Program-made: the position numbers and the translations under genes | The notes under the pieces: model-generated | Seen by the model: the letters and a program-made list of their open reading frames with translations, nothing else | What the model was told of the DNA's origin: nothing | Databases searched by the model: none | Shown here: one piece after another, positions 1 through 5,942 of the stretch | How the letters are laid out: every line of letters starts with the position of its first letter | How positions within the stretch are numbered: position 1 is the first letter of the stretch | DNA from: an uncultured Clostridium sp. | Lineage (GTDB): Bacteria; Bacillota; Clostridia; Clostridiales; Clostridiaceae | DNA length: 5,942 nucleotides | Reading direction: 5' to 3' | Assembly: GCA_934777095.1 (NCBI GenBank) | Contig: CAKVNP010000147.1 | Coordinates: forward strand, 1-5,942

Positions 1-465
1 CATCCCATTAGGCATATTTTCACCTTCATTAATCCCTAAGCTTTCAGCAATAAAAGGCTCCTGCCATGATACACCTAAATTACCAGCTAAATGTCCACCT
101 GCTGAGAAACCGCAAATAATTATTTTATTAGGATCTATATTAAGAGCTTCTGCATTTTGCCTGATATAAGCTAAAGCAGCTGAAGCTTCTAAAAGCTGCA
201 ATGGATATACCTTTTCTTTTTCAATACTATATTTAAGAACAAAAGCATCTATATCATTAGCTATAAATCTTTGGGCTACCACTTCCCCTTCTCTATCAGA
301 AAGGAACTCATAGGCACCTCCTGGGCATATTAACACAGCTGATCTTTTATACTCCATATTAATTTCCGGACTGTTTTCAATAATAAAACTTGTAAGAACC
401 GCCTTACTTTCTTTTAATGATTGACAATTGTTTATCTCTGATATCTTTTCTCTTTTATAAATCAT
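1..465 (-). CDS. alpha/beta-hydrolase esterase (acetyl-esterase / BD-FAE-like), C-terminus cut by window edge
   Basis: This is the first 155 codons of a serine esterase of the alpha/beta-hydrolase fold; the remainder lies left of the window. Read on the minus strand, residues 47-52 (CPGGAY) form the HGG-like oxyanion-hole strand. They are followed by SDREGE at 56-61, and GFSAGGHLA at 119-127 is the nucleophile elbow with Ser121 as the expected catalytic serine. The catalytic Asp and His should fall in the missing part. The pattern of PGG(G/A)Y, then SDREGE, then GFSAGGHLA is typical of small cytoplasmic esterases related to acetyl-xylan esterase and the Aes group (COG0657). There is no signal peptide, so an intracellular role in deacetylating imported sugars or small esters is likely but not shown. 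The ATG at 465 is preceded by GGAGAGG (476-470). It is transcribed away from the EFR1 gene. The family call is good; the substrate is unknown. Confidence 0.88.
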   Translation of the reverse strand, partial: MIYKREKISEINNCQSLKESKAVLTSFIIENSPEINMEYKRSAVLICPGGAYEFLSDREGEVVAQRFIANDIDAFVLKYSIEKEKVYPLQLLEASAALAYIRQNAEALNIDPNKIIICGFSAGGHLAGNLGVSWQEPFIAESLGINEGENMPNGM

Positions 466-501
466 TTTACCTCTCCTAAATAAAAAGTTTAAATCACTTT
501 A

Positions 502-530
502 ATTTTAATATTATTTTAACAAATTTACAA
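502..530 (-). promoter_or_regulatory. candidate sigma-A promoter for the esterase gene
   Basis: On the minus strand, TTGTAA (530-525) and TAAAAT (507-502) are separated by exactly 17 bases, which would start transcription about 30 bases before the esterase ATG. The stretch is extremely AT-rich, so chance matches are easy and the call is tentative. Confidence 0.4.
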
Positions 531-555
531 TATTTTAATTATTTGCTAAATATTG

Positions 556-561
556 TATAAT
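556..561 (+). promoter_or_regulatory. candidate -10 element for the EFR1 gene
   Basis: A perfect TATAAT lies 33 bases before the ATG at 595 and would give a leader of roughly 27 bases carrying the TTGGAGG ribosome site. No convincing -35 sits at 16-18 bases upstream: the region around 533-540 reads only TTTTAA/TTAATT. Only the -10 is proposed. Confidence 0.45.
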
Positions 562-594
562 TTATACGCGATTAATATTTATCTTGGAGGAAAT

Positions 595-1410
595 ATGAAT
601 AAGGTAATATATTTTTTCAGTGGAACTGGCAATAACCTTGCGGTAGCAAAGACTTTATCCAAACTACTAGAAGATACTGATATACTCCCAATAACTACCT
701 TATTAACTCACAAAAAAATCAATAAAAAATATCAAATTGTAGGTTTCTGTTCTCCTGCATATTATTGTCATATTCCGCCGATAGTTAAAAAATCAATGAA
801 AAATCTAATTTTCACTCCTACTCAGCGTGTATTTACTATTGTATGTTGCAGTGGAAACCAAGGTCATTCTCTGTTAGATTTGAGAGAAGCTGTTAACTCA
901 TCAAACAAAGAAGTTAATCAAGAATTTTCACTAACACTTCCAGGCAATAACATCTTGTTATATGATGCTTATCCAAAACTTTATCAAAAGTTTCTTATAA
1001 AAAAAGCGCAGAAAAAACTTTCTAAAATCTCTTATTTAATTCTTAATAATGTTAAAACAAAACCAGCTTCAGAAACAATTCTCTATAAACTTGCTAATAA
1101 AAATTCCTTAAATCAAAGCATTGATACACTCCATTTAAAAGGCAGTTTATTTACAATAAATGAATTCTGCATATATTGTGGAAGATGTGCAAAGTTATGC
1201 CCGGTAGATAACATAAAAGTGACATATAACTCTGTAACCTTCTCTAATAAGTGCCAGCAATGCATGTCATGCATACAGTGGTGTCCACAACATGCAATTA
1301 ATTATCTAAATCAAACACAAACAAGACAGCAATACCATAATCCTGAAATTAAATTAATGGATATGCTATGTATTTCTGATGAAATAGATGAAGCAGATCA
1401 ATCAGTATAA
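595..1410 (+). CDS. EFR1-type flavodoxin-like / [4Fe-4S] ferredoxin fusion protein
   Basis: This is a 271-residue cytoplasmic redox protein with a flavodoxin-like N-terminal half and a bacterial-type 2[4Fe-4S] ferredoxin C-terminal half. SGTGN at residues 9-13 is the phosphate-binding FMN loop after the first beta strand (KVIYFF). The central part resembles the EFR1 family. The first cluster motif uses Cys192, 195, 198 and 202 followed by Pro; the second uses Cys220, 223, 226 and 230 followed by Pro. Both are intact CxxCxxCxxxCP motifs. The tail YHNPEIKL also matches the usual end of the family. The protein probably moves electrons between a flavin and low-potential partners; the partner is not evident from the neighbours. 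The ATG at 595 is chosen because TTGGAGG (584-590) lies just before it. An in-frame TTG at 553 is possible but falls upstream of the predicted transcript start. The last 13 bases overlap the convergent RNase Z gene. Confidence 0.9.
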   Translation: MNKVIYFFSGTGNNLAVAKTLSKLLEDTDILPITTLLTHKKINKKYQIVGFCSPAYYCHIPPIVKKSMKNLIFTPTQRVFTIVCCSGNQGHSLLDLREAVNSSNKEVNQEFSLTLPGNNILLYDAYPKLYQKFLIKKAQKKLSKISYLILNNVKTKPASETILYKLANKNSLNQSIDTLHLKGSLFTINEFCIYCGRCAKLCPVDNIKVTYNSVTFSNKCQQCMSCIQWCPQHAINYLNQTQTRQQYHNPEIKLMDMLCISDEIDEADQSV

Positions 1411-2339
1411 CTTAATTCTATTTTAAGCCTATCGCTTCCTATTATGGCATTTTCAAATACTGATACAGCATTTTGCAAGTAATTTTCTGGGTTTAGCATT
1501 GCTGGGCTGAAATGTGTTAAAATCATTTTTTTCACTTTGCCTGTCTTTGCTAAGCCAGCTGCTTCCCTAAAAGTCATATGTTTTTTAATCACTGCTTTTT
1601 CCTGATCTTCATCTGCACCATAATTTCCTTCACAAATAAACAAGTCACTTCCTTCAATAAAACCTGCTATGTTTTCTATAGGTCTTGTATCAGTAATATA
1701 TGAAACCTTTATTCCTCTTCTTTCTTCACCTAAAACCATTTCTGAAGTAAAAACTTTATCCTCGTACTCTATCTGACTTTCTCCTTTTTGAAGCCTATTC
1801 CATAATACTTTTGGTACTCCATTTTCAGTAGCGCTATTTACATCAAACTTTCTATCTCTCCTAAAATAAAAACTATACCCTATACATGGAGCTGAATGCT
1901 CACAATGAATAGTTGAAATTTCTATCTGGCTGTTCTTCTCTGTAAATTTTAAGTAATTATCTTCTAAAGTAAAACCTGCTTTTCCCGGTGACTTAATAAT
2001 ATTCACCTCATATGGAAGATATGGCACAATCACCCTTAGCCCTTCAACTACTCTCTCAATATCATCTGGTCCTATAATTGTAAGAGGAGTCTGCTTCCCA
2101 CTATTAGCTATAGTAGCCAGGAGTCCTGGAAGACCTATGATATGATCTCCATGGCAATGAGTAATACATATTACATCTATTGCTTTAAAACCAGTGCCTT
2201 CAATCTTCATTGATACCTGTGTCCCCTCTCCACAATCTATCAAAATTTTATGTCCCTTATATGAAATTATCCCAGCTGAAAGATATCTTTCTGCCATTGG
2301 CAGATTCCCTCCACAGCCTAATAGGCAAAATTCTACCAT
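1398..2339 (-). CDS. rnz: ribonuclease Z (tRNA 3'-end processing endonuclease)
   Basis: RNase Z is a metallo-beta-lactamase-fold zinc enzyme that cuts pre-tRNAs just after the discriminator base, mainly those lacking an encoded CCA. The predicted protein has 313 residues, a usual length for the short homodimeric form. All metal-site motifs are visible: THCHGDH with His61, His63, Asp65 and His66; His148 in the HSAPCIGY stretch; Asp217 in YITDT; and His276 in LTHFSP. HMT with His254, a conserved catalytic-region histidine, is also present. DCGEGTQ at 36-42 is the typical N-terminal signature. Start choice: an ATG at 2345 directly abuts the GAAGG ribosome site (2350-2346), leaving no spacing, while the ATG at 2339 sits 6 bases from it, so 2339 is preferred; the difference is two residues. 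The gene follows the oxidoreductase by about 23 bases and is probably cotranscribed with it. Its 3' end overlaps the EFR1 gene tail-to-tail. Confidence 0.93.
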   Translation of the reverse strand: MVEFCLLGCGGNLPMAERYLSAGIISYKGHKILIDCGEGTQVSMKIEGTGFKAIDVICITHCHGDHIIGLPGLLATIANSGKQTPLTIIGPDDIERVVEGLRVIVPYLPYEVNIIKSPGKAGFTLEDNYLKFTEKNSQIEISTIHCEHSAPCIGYSFYFRRDRKFDVNSATENGVPKVLWNRLQKGESQIEYEDKVFTSEMVLGEERRGIKVSYITDTRPIENIAGFIEGSDLFICEGNYGADEDQEKAVIKKHMTFREAAGLAKTGKVKKMILTHFSPAMLNPENYLQNAVSVFENAIIGSDRLKIELSYTD

Positions 2340-2362
2340 AACCATCCTTCTTTCAATTTCTT

Positions 2363-3328
2363 TTATTCAAATGGATAAACCAAGCCTATTTGTCTTCTTA
2401 TTTCATCCATTATTTCTGCCAGTTCTAAAGTTACTTTATGACTGGCACTGACACTTTCTATTTTATTATCAAATATACATTTAGCTGCTTCTTCTATTTC
2501 GTATTTATAGCCAGCTTCTTCATAGCTGTCCTCAAACACAACCTCTTTTCCATTATCCAAAATTGCTTTCTTAGCCATCCAGAAGAATGGAATTGAGATT
2601 TTGCCTTTTTCGCCATAAATAACTGCTGTATTATCTGTATCTGCTGCAATAGAGCAAGTTAGTGATGCTAATGCACCCTCTTTATATTTTAAATTTATTA
2701 AGTCAGTTTCATCAACACCTGTAGAATTCATTGTTCCTCTGGCTTCTATTTTTTCTGGAACTTCGCCTAATAAATAATTTGCTAGTAAAATTGGATATAT
2801 TCCTACATCTAATAAAGCTCCACCTGCAAGGCTAGGATTATATAATCTTCCCTCTTTATTTTCTTCTGATTTAAATCCAAAGTTTACTGTTATCAACTTT
2901 ATTTTTCCTATCTGCCCCTCTTCTATCCATCTTTTCGCTTGATTTATTGCTGGTAGGAATAAAGTCCATAGGGCTTCCATCACAAATAATTCATTTTCCT
3001 CAGCCTTTTTTAATATCTGCTCTGCTGTGCTATAATTATATGAAAATGGCTTTTCACATAAAATATGTTTTTTGCTATTGATACACTTTTCAGCAAATTC
3101 CATATGATGTCTGTGTGGAGTGGCTATATAAACTGCCTCAACCTCTTCATCCCTTAAAAACTCGTCAATATCTGTATATCTCTTTTCTATATTATATTCT
3201 TCTGCAAATTTATTTACCTTATTCTCATTTCTGCCATATACAGCTTTAACTATACAGCCTACATTATGTACTTCCTTTGCAAAAGAATTAGCAATTGCAC
3301 CTGGTCCAATAATTCCCCATTTTAACAT
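2363..3328 (-). CDS. Gfo/Idh/MocA-family NAD(P)-dependent oxidoreductase (dihydrodiol/xylose dehydrogenase-like)
   Basis: This is a 321-residue two-domain dehydrogenase of COG0673. The N-terminal Rossmann fold shows GIIGPGAIA at residues 5-13 (GxGxxA dinucleotide loop), then ATPHRHH at 69-75 and CEKPF at 91-95, whose Lys93 is the conserved active-site lysine. The C-terminal alpha/beta domain carries GGALLDVGIYP at 169-179, with Asp174 and Tyr178 in the positions of the catalytic pair of dimeric dihydrodiol dehydrogenase and NADP-xylose dehydrogenase. MEALWTLFLPA (117-127) also fits that branch. It probably oxidises or reduces a sugar or sugar-like polyol in the cytoplasm; the substrate cannot be read from sequence. 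The reading frame also has a TTG at 3340, but the ATG at 3328 starts at the usual distance from the Rossmann strand. The nearest strong Shine-Dalgarno is 35 bases away across a hairpin (see the separate entry). rnz follows closely on the same strand. Confidence 0.92.
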   Translation of the reverse strand: MLKWGIIGPGAIANSFAKEVHNVGCIVKAVYGRNENKVNKFAEEYNIEKRYTDIDEFLRDEEVEAVYIATPHRHHMEFAEKCINSKKHILCEKPFSYNYSTAEQILKKAEENELFVMEALWTLFLPAINQAKRWIEEGQIGKIKLITVNFGFKSEENKEGRLYNPSLAGGALLDVGIYPILLANYLLGEVPEKIEARGTMNSTGVDETDLINLKYKEGALASLTCSIAADTDNTAVIYGEKGKISIPFFWMAKKAILDNGKEVVFEDSYEEAGYKYEIEEAAKCIFDNKIESVSASHKVTLELAEIMDEIRRQIGLVYPFE

Positions 3329-3368
3329 ACTCTTTATCAATAAAATAATTTATTGATACTTCACCTCC
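3329..3368 (-). promoter_or_regulatory. Shine-Dalgarno sequence plus 10-bp hairpin before the oxidoreductase start
   Basis: On the minus strand GGAGGTGA (3368-3361) is a near-ideal ribosome site, but the ATG is at 3328. Between them a perfect 10-bp inverted repeat (3358-3349 with 3344-3335, TATCAATAAA/TTTATTGATA) has a 4-base loop. If it folds, only AG and AAGAGT remain between GGAGGTGA and the ATG, giving a normal 8-base spacing. Directly before the ATG there is only the weak AAAGAG. The stem has one GC pair, so it would be marginal and possibly temperature-sensitive. No T-tract follows it, so it is not a terminator. The bridging role is inference. Confidence 0.5.
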
Positions 3369-3391
3369 GTTACTTTTATATTTCCAGCAAT

Positions 3392-3420
3392 ATTGTAGCA
3401 TATTTTGCCACCCTAATAAA
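3392..3420 (-). promoter_or_regulatory. candidate extended -10 promoter for the oxidoreductase-rnz unit
   Basis: On the minus strand TGC (3400-3398) directly precedes TACAAT (3397-3392), an extended -10 element. Seventeen bases upstream lies a poor -35, TTTATT (3420-3415). Transcription would start near 3385 and include the GGAGGTGA site and hairpin in the leader. Confidence 0.5.
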
Positions 3421-3530
3421 CTTACCCATTTCTGCATATCACTTTAATAATTCCTTCATTGCTTTTTTTTGCATTTTATATACTCCCCCTGCAATCACGT
3501 AGTTTTATTGCGTTTTTTCTCCTTTTTGTA

Positions 3531-3559
3531 TTGTCATTTATTACTATTCATGGTATAAA
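3531..3559 (+). promoter_or_regulatory. sigma-A promoter for the dicarboxylate symporter
   Basis: TTGTCA (3531-3536, one mismatch to TTGACA) and TATAAA (3554-3559, one mismatch to TATAAT) are 17 bases apart, and TGG just before the -10 adds an extended -10 TG. Transcription would begin near 3566, leaving a leader of about 55 bases. That leader contains TTTTGC (3569-3574), which can pair with GCAAAA (3604-3609), and the G-rich ribosome site 3611-3615. Confidence 0.7.
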
Positions 3560-3621
3560 TATATTATATTTTGCAAGTTTTTAAAAAAAATATTGCATTT
3601 TTCGCAAAAAGGGGGATATTT

Positions 3622-4872
3622 ATGAATAACAAATCAAACTTAACGACAAAAATTTTTATTGGTCTAATTTTAGGAGCTATCACAGGTATCATTTTATATA
3701 ACGTACCATCGTGCACCTTTAAAGATACTATATTGTTGGACGGAATTCTTAAGATTTTAGGAAAAGGCTTCGTAAGAGCTATGCAGATGCTTGTTGTTCC
3801 TTTAGTTTTTTGTTCTCTAGTATGTGGAAGCATGGCTATTGGTGATACAAAAAAACTTGGTCGTGTTGGAATCAAGACAATGGTTTTCTATATAGCTACA
3901 ACTGCAATAGCAATAACTATTGCTATTGGGGTAGGTAAAATAATAAATCCAGGTGTAGGTTTAGATATGAGTGCCGTAGAAATAGCAGAAACAACTATAA
4001 ATGAAAGCAAGGCTTTTTCAGACGTTTTGCTTGATATTATTCCAACAAACCCAATTACCGCCTTATCAGATGGTAATATGCTACAAATAATACTCTTTGC
4101 AATATTGGTTGGTATTATTTTAGCTTCCCTAAAAGAAAAAACTGCTTTAGTTAGAGAATTCTTTTCACAATGCAATGATATAATGATGAAAATGACAATG
4201 ATCATTATGAAATTTGCACCTATTGGTGTTTTTTCATTAATTGCTACAACCTTCTCCAATATAGGATGGAATGTTTTTCTCCCAATGTTAAAATATATTT
4301 TAGCTGTTTTACTTGCCCTAGCCATCCAATGTTTCATTACATATATGCTTATGTTAAAAGGATTTACTAAGCTTAACCCAATAAAATTCTTAAAGAAATT
4401 TGCCACAGTTATGAGCTTTGCCTTTTCAACATCATCATCAAATGCAACTATACCACTTAATATAGAAACGTTAGATAATAAAATTGGTGTTTCTGAAAAT
4501 ATATCATCCTTTACTATACCCCTAGGAGCGACTATTAATATGGATGGTACTGCTATTATGCAAGGAGTTGCTGTTGTTTTTGTTGCGCAGGCTTTTAATA
4601 TTGATTTAAACATGACAGCCTACTTAACTGTAATCTTAACAGCTACACTAGCTTCCATAGGTACTGCCGGCGTTCCTGGTGTTGGATTAATAACACTTTC
4701 AATGGTATTTGAAGCTGTTGGTTTACCTGTAGAAGGTATTGGTCTTATAATGGGAATCGATAGAATTTTAGATATGACAAGAACAGCGGTAAACGTAACT
4801 GGTGATGCAGTATGTACTACTATCGTTGCAAAACAAGAAAATGAATTCAACGATGCTGTCTTTAATTCTTAA
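3622..4872 (+). CDS. dicarboxylate/amino acid:cation symporter (DAACS family, glutamate/aspartate transporter-like)
   Basis: This is a 416-residue inner-membrane transporter of the GltP/GltPh family, importing acidic amino acids or C4-dicarboxylates with sodium ions or protons by an elevator mechanism. The hydrophobic profile fits eight transmembrane helices plus two re-entrant hairpins. Signatures seen are the serine-rich hairpin-1 tip STSSSNATIP around residues 269-278, NMDGT at 306-310 in helix 7 (cation and substrate site), SIGTAGVPG at 345-353 in hairpin 2, and helix 8 with Asp384, Arg387, Thr388 and Asn391. These match the GltPh positions Asp394, Arg397, Thr398 and Asn401. The arginine points to an acidic rather than neutral substrate. 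The length is usual and no break is seen. The ATG at 3622 is chosen because AAAAAGGGGG ends 6 bases before it; an in-frame TTG at 3571 lies beside the transcript start and lacks such a site. It is likely a single-gene transcript. The coupling ion and exact substrate remain open. Confidence 0.94.
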   Translation: MNNKSNLTTKIFIGLILGAITGIILYNVPSCTFKDTILLDGILKILGKGFVRAMQMLVVPLVFCSLVCGSMAIGDTKKLGRVGIKTMVFYIATTAIAITIAIGVGKIINPGVGLDMSAVEIAETTINESKAFSDVLLDIIPTNPITALSDGNMLQIILFAILVGIILASLKEKTALVREFFSQCNDIMMKMTMIIMKFAPIGVFSLIATTFSNIGWNVFLPMLKYILAVLLALAIQCFITYMLMLKGFTKLNPIKFLKKFATVMSFAFSTSSSNATIPLNIETLDNKIGVSENISSFTIPLGATINMDGTAIMQGVAVVFVAQAFNIDLNMTAYLTVILTATLASIGTAGVPGVGLITLSMVFEAVGLPVEGIGLIMGIDRILDMTRTAVNVTGDAVCTTIVAKQENEFNDAVFNS

Positions 4873-4884
4873 TAAATACTAATT

Positions 4885-5841
4885 TTAAATACTAAAATAA
4901 ATATATTTAAGAAATGGACAAGATATATAATCTTGTCCATTTCCAAAAGCATGCTGTGGTGCATTAGCAATAACAGTGGCATAATCCTTTTCCTGCTCAC
5001 TAGCTGTTTCGTATGCTGTAGCAGCTTTAACATGTTCTGGTGTATCATAGCCAACCATAACACTAGAAGCAGCTGGCCGAGTAAGAGCATAATGTAAACA
5101 CTGGACAGGAGTAAGTGCAACTCCAAATGGAGAAGCCTTTGAATTAAAAAGGCGAGCGCCTGCATATCCTTTCATGACAGTTATTCCTATGCCTCTCTCT
5201 TCACAAATCTTATAAAATTCAGCACGTTCCGGTGCAATATTGCTTAAGCTTTCATCATATTTATCTACAAACATCGTATTAATATCTTCACTAGGAGGAA
5301 GCATATCAAATGCTGGATTAAGACTAAAAAGTATCATTTCTATTTCACCCTGCATAGCAGCAAGTTTACCTACCACAAGATTATGCGTACTAATTCCTAT
5401 ATGATGTATTATTCCTTTTGCCTTGAGCTCTCTTACATATTCCATAAACTCTCCATTTACAATTTTCTCAAACTCTGCAGTTTCATCAACAAAATGAATC
5501 ATTCCTATGTCAATATAATCTGTCTGAAGACGTGTTAGTAAATCCTGAAAAGCAATTGTGACCTCTTTTATATTACGAGTTTTAACATACTGTCCATTTT
5601 GCCAAGTAGAGCCAAGATGACCCTGGATAACCCATTTATCACGTCTGCCAGCCAATGCTTTTCCTATATTACTTCTAACCTTTGGCTCACTCATCCAGCA
5701 ATCTAAAATATTTATCCCCTCATCCTGACATGTATCAATAACTTCCTTAACATCTTCAGTATTATGTCTTTCCAGCCATTCACCTCCAAGCCCAATTTCA
5801 CTAACCTTAAGACCCGTCTTTCCTAATTCCCTATACTTCAT
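4885..5841 (-). CDS. aldo/keto reductase family protein (COG1453-like), probably lacking its C-terminal Fe-S domain
   Basis: This is a 318-residue TIM-barrel oxidoreductase of the aldo/keto reductase superfamily. YRELGKTGLKVSEIGLGG at residues 3-20 is the classic N-terminal strand, TDYIDIGMIHFVD at 107-119 contains the conserved His116, and GIGITVMKGYAG at 218-229 plus SSVMVGYDTPEHV at 259-271 are late barrel strands and the nucleotide-binding region. The usual catalytic Tyr and Lys are not seen: the Asp47 segment reads DCWMSEP and the strand that normally ends in Lys reads WVIQGHLG. Related proteins, as I recall them, share this and carry a C-terminal cysteine-rich [4Fe-4S] tail. Here the family-like sequence stops at HAF (297-299) and is replaced by about 19 unrelated residues running through a palindrome, so the gene may be truncated. 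The ATG at 5841 is preferred over the GTG at 5850 because GGAGAG/AAGGTG precede it. The 101 bases upstream show no promoter I would defend. Confidence 0.85.
   Translation of the reverse strand: MKYRELGKTGLKVSEIGLGGEWLERHNTEDVKEVIDTCQDEGINILDCWMSEPKVRSNIGKALAGRRDKWVIQGHLGSTWQNGQYVKTRNIKEVTIAFQDLLTRLQTDYIDIGMIHFVDETAEFEKIVNGEFMEYVRELKAKGIIHHIGISTHNLVVGKLAAMQGEIEMILFSLNPAFDMLPPSEDINTMFVDKYDESLSNIAPERAEFYKICEERGIGITVMKGYAGARLFNSKASPFGVALTPVQCLHYALTRPAASSVMVGYDTPEHVKAATAYETASEQEKDYATVIANAPQHAFGNGQDYISCPFLKYIYFSI
4911..4943. terminator. 14-bp perfect inverted repeat between convergent genes, possible bidirectional terminator
   Basis: GAAATGGACAAGAT (4911-4924) pairs perfectly with ATCTTGTCCATTTC (4930-4943) around the 5-base loop ATATA. 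It lies 38 bases after the symporter stop, inside the last codons of the aldo/keto reductase. On the plus strand no T-run follows (CAAAAGC), so it is not a textbook terminator for the symporter. On the minus strand the next bases are U-rich (TTAAATATATTTATTTT). It could end transcription or simply protect a 3' end. Confidence 0.55.
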
Positions 5842-5942
5842 TCTCTCCACACCTTTCCGTAATAAACGATCTGTTAAGTTATATGGACATTGCTCTTCTC
5901 AACGCTAGAAAATATAATAAGTTTGCCTAGAACTAATTATCC

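Noticed and set aside
2194..2451. Plus-strand open frame of 85 codons across the rnz start and the end of the oxidoreductase
   Set aside because: It lies antisense to two well-supported genes, has no ribosome site of note and no recognisable domain.
3491..3518. GCAAT...ATTGC followed by a T-run, resembling a plus-strand intrinsic terminator
   Set aside because: The stem is only 5 bp with an 11-base loop, and no gene or clear promoter precedes it on that strand.
3578..3590. TTTTTAAAAAAAA run in the symporter leader considered as a terminator or operator
   Set aside because: A simple A/T run without GC pairs; chance is sufficient in this DNA.
3888..4613. Long minus-strand open frame of 241 codons, with shorter ones at 3564-3875 and 4620-4850
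   Set aside because: All are antisense shadows of the symporter; their composition mirrors its hydrophobic codons and the symporter motifs are complete on the plus strand.
4869..5165. Leu-rich minus-strand frame of 98 codons
   Set aside because: It is a frame-shifted shadow of the aldo/keto reductase and its Leu-richness comes from reading that gene out of frame.
1..5942. CRISPR array, insertion sequence, tRNA/rRNA, phage or defence module
   Set aside because: No spaced repeats, transposase motifs, cloverleaf-like segments or defence domains were seen; the genes are common metabolic families.

Overview
The window is AT-rich DNA from a low-GC Gram-positive bacterium, most likely a Clostridium-type anaerobe. 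The evidence is strong AGGAGG-like ribosome sites, ATA/AGA/TTA-rich codon use, an EFR1-type flavodoxin-ferredoxin fusion protein and an RNase Z whose sequence resembles clostridial forms. All genes read as ordinary chromosomal metabolism or housekeeping. There is no tRNA, rRNA, CRISPR array, transposase or phage gene.

Layout, left to right. (1) Positions 1-465, minus strand: the N-terminal part of an alpha/beta-hydrolase esterase that runs off the left edge. (2) Positions 466-594: a compact divergent promoter region. (3) Positions 595-1410, plus strand: an EFR1-type protein with a flavodoxin-like FMN loop and two [4Fe-4S] motifs. It converges on the next gene and overlaps it by 13 bases. (4) Positions 3328 to 1398, minus strand: a Gfo/Idh/MocA oxidoreductase followed after about 20 bases by RNase Z, probably one transcript. 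(5) Positions 3329-3621: a second divergent regulatory region, with a good sigma-A promoter to the right, an extended -10 promoter to the left, and a hairpin between the oxidoreductase Shine-Dalgarno sequence and its ATG. (6) Positions 3622-4872, plus strand: a proton/sodium:dicarboxylate (glutamate/aspartate) symporter. (7) Positions 4885-5841, minus strand: an aldo/keto reductase of the COG1453-like type, with a 14-bp perfect inverted repeat inside its last codons. (8) Positions 5842-5942: its upstream region.

No pathway links the whole window. The only likely operon is oxidoreductase-rnz, and the rest are single genes placed divergently or convergently. I see no new multi-gene system. The points worth a second look are small: the aldo/keto reductase seems to have lost its usual C-terminal iron-sulfur tail at a palindrome it shares with the symporter's 3' end, and the oxidoreductase start appears to rely on a stem-loop to bring a distant Shine-Dalgarno sequence next to the ATG. 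Gene families are assigned from remembered motifs; no database search was run.
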